A stretch of 64,000 bases of DNA, from NCBI GenBank assembly GCA_000727475.1, contig KL647293.1, positions 2,244,588-2,308,587 of the forward strand, read 5' to 3'. Positions 59,001 through 64,000 of the stretch are shown one piece after another. Position 1 is the first letter of the stretch, and each line of letters begins with the position of its first letter. The position numbers and the translations under genes were made by a program. The notes under the pieces were generated by a model. It worked only from the letters and a program-made list of their open reading frames with translations, was not told where the DNA came from and ran no database searches. Source of the DNA: Sarcocystis neurona (lineage: Eukaryota > Apicomplexa > Conoidasida > Eucoccidiorida > Sarcocystidae).

Positions 59001-62000
59001 GTATATACGCAGAGGTAGATAGGTAGATATATGGGTAGATATGTGTGTAGACGTGTATAGATGTGCACACGCACAAGTGGGTAATAAGCGTTTGCAGAGG
59101 TATCTGTGCGTGCGTATATACGGCCGACCGCGTTTACGTACGGGAGAGATAGACCTGGTAGGCATAGTGCTCAGGAGAAGTGCGAGCCGCGGTTTACCCT
59201 GCCCGTGTCGGTGCGCGCGCCTGCAGGGGACTTTGGTTTCTACTTTGGCTGGTAACTCTGACGTTCTCGGTGTTTTTCGTCTTCAAGAACTACTTCGAAC
59301 TCGACTGCGCTTGCAAGCAGGTAAGAAGAAGGTCGGCCTTGTGCTCGATCTTGACGCCGCCCTGCGCCGCTCCAGTTGCCGTGCTCCGCGCCCACTGCCT
59401 ACTGCTGCTGCTGCCTCGATCCCCCTGCTGTGCCTGTGCTGCTGTCGCTGCTGCGTGTCGTTATATTCTCGCGCAGGAACTGCCGCGGCTACGGCGGACT
59501 GCGGACGTGCCATAGGGCGAGTACCACCCATTCGTTGAACGTCGCCGCTGCTAAACTCCTGCGTCTCGCTGGTTGCGGGTGTCGTCTCGTATCTTCTAGT
59601 CGTCCCCTTCGCCCCGCGCATTTGCTGCTCGTCCTTGACCTTTCTTCCTCAGCGCTCTGCGCTTGTCTTTGCGGCATGGCTCCTCGCACTGGTTCCTCAC
59701 CATCTGTGCTGGAGTTGGCTGAGCCACCCCATCGTCTGCCCCTGCCCTTCTTCTTGCGTATTCTTGCTCTCGCTCTTCCCTCTCGTCCGTTGTCAAACTG
59801 CAGCAGTGCTGCTCGTGTGGATCCTCTGCAAGCTGGTGGTAATTCGCGGGCCAAGTTGGTGCGCTGCAGGAGAAGCTACTGCTGCTGCTGCTACCCTGCG
59901 TACTGATGGGGAGGGGGGGGTGCGTGTGCCCACGGGCACACACCAGCTGACCTTCAGAACGTTGCCGCGACCTCTCAAGCTGCTGCGTGGCGTGCTGCTA
60001 TCCTACGTGCTGCTGCTGTTGTTTTGCTTCGCTGTTCCTGTGGTTGCTGCTGCTGCCGTCGCAGGATTCTCCTACTGGCGCTGCTGTGGTGCAAGCGGTC
60101 CTGTTTGCTGCATTTCCATGCCTTCGTTGTTGCTGGGCTCTTCTCTTGCGTGCTGCAGCTGACGCCGGATAATACGCTCGTGCTGCAGCGTCCATGTCGG
60201 ATTTCTCGGTGGGCAGAGGGGAATGTAGGCCTAGCGGCTGCTGTTGCTTTTGGGCTTTCTGTAGTGCTGACGGCAATAATTACTTGGGCCGTTTACCGCT
60301 TTGCTGGTGCCCGCCTCGCGGTGTACAGATACCGCCACACAGCAGCTGGCACCAAGGCAGAAGAAGCAGCGACAGCAGACGCGTCCGCAGGTGGCGGTCG
60401 AGTAGAAGATGCGGGAGGGAGGTCTGCGGGCAGCGGAGGCCTCTCCACCTGTCCGGCTTCCCGCTTGTTGCCCGCAACAGCAGCTGGAGAAGAAGCGGAC
60501 ACGCGCGCTGCAGCAGCATGTCCAGCGAGCAGGGGAGCCTCGGCAGCAGGAGCAGCAGCTGGATGGACTTTAGGCACGGGAACAGCGGCAACATCAGGCG
60601 GCTGTGTGGAGGCAGGATGCCCCTCACAGCCCTGGGGATCGTTTGACGGATCCATATCCACACGTCCGCAGGAGCAGCAGCAGCAACACGGGGAGACAGA
60701 AGCTATGTGCATGCAGAGTCACTTTCTCCCGTCCTCCTGTGCGGCCGCAGCTGCTTTGTTTAGTCCCGGCGCCAGTCCGCTTCACCACCGCGGCGACGCG
60801 GATACGTCTGCTCAGGTTGCTGCTGATGCCGCCTACGCTGCGTCAGCAGCAGCAGCGAGCGCTAGTGATTCCTTTTCACCCCTTGCGAGGGTGAGCTGCG
60901 CAGCGGCGTCTGCTGCTGATACAGAGGCCTCTGCAGAAGACGCAAACAAACTGCGCGTTCCTGCTGGCCGACGCGGTTTGCCTGGATCTGCGAAGCCAGC
61001 GTCGTCGGCACGTGACCGTCCTCTCGCCTCCTGCGTCCACACCGCTGCTGCAGATAGCTGTCCAGGGAAAACCGCAGGAAAAGCACCTGCGGCGTGTTCT
61101 GTGGAAGCTAATGGCGCCGCGACGTGCAGAACCATCCGTAACAGCAGGCGCCTGGGAGCGCCGTACTCTTTTCTTGCGGGCCGGAGAAGGTGCAACAGCA
61201 GCAGAACAACAACGACAGCGACGGCAAGCAGCCTTCTCCGCAGAGCAAGCGGCAGAGTCGGCGAGGCGAGCGGCGCGAGACGTGGGAAGCTTTCTCGGTC
61301 CTCCCTGGACGCATGCACCGCTGACGGTGCCAGTGCGCAAGCTGTCGAGCAGGACGTAAGCCCAAGCTTCCTGTGCGTGGGTCCTCTCTTTCTGCTTTTT
61401 CCATTCAGACACATTAGGAGGGAGACGTACGCAGCTGTTTGTGTGTCGTTGTGTCCCTGTGTGTTAGCACAGCACGTAGGTGCGTTGTTATTGCCGGGAT
61501 AAATCTCGTGTGTTGTGGTGTTCGTCGCCGAGGCTCTCTGTGTGCGCGTGCACCCCACGCGTGTGTACGTGCAGATGGTGTGACTTTCGTTTTCACCTTT
61601 CTCCGCGCCCACGTATGTGTGTGTGCTTGTAATGCGTGTGGGGAAGTGTGTAGCGAAGCAGCAGTACACACACGAATTCTGCAGAAAAGAGCGTGCGTGT
61701 GTCTACTTTGTCTACGAGTATGGACTCACACGTGCGCAAGTGGCTGGTGAAGAGCTGCCCGAGGTGGCCGGTGCTGTGCGCCGCAAGAGAAGAAAGATGT
61801 CAGTCAGCAGGGGACAGTCAGAAGCGCCCCGCGAACGGTTGCAGAAGGGTTTCTCGTATGCATTTGTGAAGCTCCACGCGCGTGAAGTTGACAACGAGGG
61901 AAGTTGATAGATAGGTCTGTTGGAGTGTAGATATACACGTACTCGCGTCCTACCGGTGGAGAAATGTACAGTAGCAGTGGCAATGTCTCTGCCTGGCGTG

Positions 62001-63301
62001 CATGCTGTAGTGATAGTAGTGTTGTCTTGGGGTGCCTTGTGCTTGCGTTTCAGCCGTCCACAGCAGCCGTTTCAAACGAAAGTCAACTGAGGCATTCGGT
62101 CCCGTCTTGTGGCGGAAGCCGTTTTCTATCTTCCCACCCTTCGAGTAGCGCGAGCGATGTTGTGACACTTCGCACAGCTGCTGGCGGCTGTCGAGAGGAG
62201 CAGAACGCAGCAGCAGCAGAATTCCGGTCGTCGCGAGCAGCAGCAACTGGCAGCGAACCAAGTAGTTTGCGAGCTACGCCAGCAACAAGAGGGGCCGGTA
62301 CAGCTGCACCTGCAGCAGTTGTAAGAGCAACAGCAGAATCCCCGGCCTCAACTGCAGCACGTGGACGAGGCCCCGCTTGGTGGTGTGAAGGAGGCGACAC
62401 GCAAGCGGCCGGAGATATGGAAGCGTGTATCACCCAGGATCAGGAGCACCAGTGCGTTCAGCACCAGCAGCACGAAGATGCGCACGGGAAGGAAGAAGAG
62501 CAGGGCAAGGAGGACAGGAAGGAAGAGGACCGACTTGGGGCTGAGTCTGCGTGTGTGGTGTTGGTGGTGGAGCAACAACACGGCCAAGCGCATGCTTCGG
62601 AACGAAGAGGAGAAGAGAGTGGACAGGAAGACGAAGCACTGCCAGAAGTTGCAGCAGCAAGGTCCTCCGGGGAACAGGAAAGTGTTGATGGGGTGGAAAA
62701 CACGAACAGCAAAAGATCGCGTGAGGGCAACAGCAGTGTCCAGAAGAGTGACCAAGCGAAGTCGAAGCAGGCAGCTACAGAAGGCCACCAAGACGACGGA
62801 TCGCGCAGCTCACTTGCGGCAGCTGCAGCAGCAACCCTGCGAGCAGCTCACCCAGCTGGAGGGACGCCTGAGGCAGCAACCTCGGGGACGGGAGACCGAC
62901 AGGCAGCGACAACAGCAGTGCCTCCAGCGGAGGACGCAGCGGCAGTAACTGTGACGGGGGTTGCAGAAGCTTTCAAGACACTCCCAGCGACAACCGGTGC
63001 GTCGTCGTCAGCAGCGGGAGGGGCAGCGGCCGTGGCTGCAGCAGGAGCATCCCCGGGGGGACAAGAAGGAGGAGGAACGGCCGCGTTCGGCGTGGGGAGC
63101 AGTGTAGACGCGGCAGCTCCTGGCATGTGTCTGCACAGTGAACCGCAGATGCTGAAGCGGGCATGCGCCGCTAATGGAGGATCTGACGAAGACGAAGACG
63201 AAAGCTCGTCAACACCCAGAGACACGCCACTTTCTGTCTGGCAAAAGCGCCTGCATATGCGCTGGCGCACCATGCCCTGGTTCAAAGACATTCATACAGA
63301 G
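56087..63301 (+). CDS. PiT-family inorganic phosphate transporter, 5' part (3' end off window)
   Basis: PiT proteins (PF01384) import phosphate, usually with sodium, through two inverted homologous halves; in apicomplexans they are plasma-membrane phosphate carriers. Five exons join in phase: 56087-56360, 57210-57525, 59227-59320, 60159-61355, 62054-63301, 1,043 residues so far. The ATG at 56087 (CAAGGATGG) opens a short N-terminus. The signature GANDVANTFSSSVGS is at residues 41-55, then KII-DFEVF across junction 1, GLPVSTTHAIIGALLGFGL near 122-140, ILRKPNSLQRAKR-GLWFLL across junction 2, a span (LVTLTFSVFFVFKN), and NVGLAAAVAFGLSVVLTAII. Exons 4-5 then encode a loop of about 750 Ala/Ser/Gln/Glu-rich residues, ending WQKRLHMRWRTMPWFKDIHT, where the second half should start. 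That half lies past the right edge. The loop is much longer than in most family members. Confidence 0.85.
56525..56770. repeat. Worn tandem duplication, period 149 bp
   Basis: Blocks at 56527-56620 and 56684-56770 share TGTA-TCGAG or CGAATCG, GGGTCGT, GTCTT, and CTTCCGGTCG followed by CACACGCA. They are in the first intron of the phosphate transporter and are separated by TA-rich sequence. Confidence 0.65.
57940..58150. repeat. Three worn copies of a 51-bp unit
   Basis: The core TTACACCTACGCA occurs at 58051 and 58102, and a related CTACACCTACCCA at 57948. Each copy is followed by a CT-rich stretch. It is in the second intron of the phosphate transporter (57526-59226). Confidence 0.55.
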
Positions 63302-64000
63302 GTAGCTTCCGTCGCCGTTTTATCCTTCTGGCTGCGTGTATATAGATGGATGAATACACCTGCGCTTCTTTCGCGTTGACGTATGTGTGCGGTCCTGTGT
63401 GCGGGGGCGGACGCGCGGCATGCAGGATTACGTTAAGCGCTTCTATGTGTCTGTGTGATGCATGTGTGTGTGTGTGTGTGTATTCTTTTCCCTTCGGAGG
63501 ACTCAAAGAAGAGGAATACGGCTGTTTACATATTTGGTTTAGAAGTGCATTTGTGCGCTCGGTAGTCTGCACTTTTGCACTTAGGGAGGACGCCGTCGCT
63601 TTCACCTTGCCCCACGCACACTGTTCCACGTCTGTCTCTCTACGCGGTCCACCTGCTCTAGGTCTCTGCAGAGCTCCTTCACTTGCATCGCCGCATTTGC
63701 ATCCCTCGTCGAGTATGCGTATACGCCTGCGCGTGCGTCTGCATCTCTGAAGTCGGTAGTCTACAACGCCGGTCGATGTACAGATGCCTGTCGTTGTTCG
63801 TGCTTGGAGTCCAGCTGCCACTCCGAGCGACGGGAGGGCGCCTGCGGGTCTTCTCAGTCTTCGAGGCACATGCAGCAACAGCTGCAATAGCAGCAGCAGA
63901 AATCTCGTGTTTGTGTTGACTGTAGCGACCACAGGAGCGGGAGTCGTAACAGCGCGTTGTCCTCGAGTCGCAGCAGCAGGAGCCGCTGGCGTGGCGAGGC
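63302..64000 (+). other. Phosphate transporter intron running to the right edge
   Basis: It begins with GTAGCT after a GAG codon, consistent with a phase-0 donor. GT-rich runs follow (about 63458-63482). No frame here encodes the second PiT signature. The CTTCTCAG at 63850-63857 is a possible acceptor, but the phase-0 frame after it meets TAG within eleven codons, so the next coding exon is inferred to lie beyond 64000. Confidence 0.5.

Overview
The window reads as nuclear DNA of an eimeriid coccidian (Apicomplexa; Eimeria-like, possibly Cyclospora). The grounds are compositional. Exons are GC-rich and packed with CAG/GCA/GCT triplet repeats that encode runs of Gln, Ala and Ser, while introns and spacers carry long TA, GTAT, CTAT and GA microsatellites. 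Genes have many exons and GT-AG introns of 0.1 to 3 kb. The genus is inferred from this style, not from a marker gene. Most long reading frames on the strand opposite a CAG-rich exon are shadows of the triplet repeats.

Layout, left to right. (1) 1-6503, minus: N-terminal part of translation initiation factor eIF5B, three exons in phase; the GTPase domain lies off the left edge. (2) 6504-11241: mostly empty; one candidate minus-strand exon for a membrane protein at 8268-8598. (3) 11242-23924, plus: coding-like 5' exons (11242-12341), then CAG-rich sequence, then a well-supported FAD synthase of five exons (14401-23924), including a GC-AG intron and a Gln/Glu insertion inside the catalytic domain. 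Whether the 5' exons belong to it is unresolved. (4) 23925-28720: spacer between convergent genes, holding a 226-bp foldback element, a 16-bp palindrome and two short tandem repeats. (5) 28721-48419, minus: one about 2,450-residue coiled-coil gene with UVR-like motifs, reconstructed as eleven exons (phase proven for nine junction pairs, less certain around 35.9-36.7 kb). Its 3.1-kb first intron appears to hold one or two plus-strand genes (42621-43295, 43658-44903). (6) 48420-56086: triplet-repeat-rich and largely unresolved; a plus reading frame with a pentapeptide minisatellite (52481-53425) and the 3' exons of a Gln-rich minus-strand gene (54554-55383). (7) 56087-63301 and beyond, plus: a PiT-family phosphate transporter of at least five exons; its second permease half lies off the right edge.

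The recognised genes are housekeeping functions (translation initiation, flavin cofactor synthesis, phosphate uptake) plus a structural coiled-coil protein; nothing suggests they work as one pathway. No rRNA, tRNA, CRISPR, virus or toxin gene was seen. I did not find a clearly new biological system. The items most worth following are the nested antisense gene, the phase-consistent FAD synthase with repeat insertions, the foldback element, the LF-x-GL motif at both ends of the coiled-coil protein, and a recurrent pattern of worn tandem duplications in introns.
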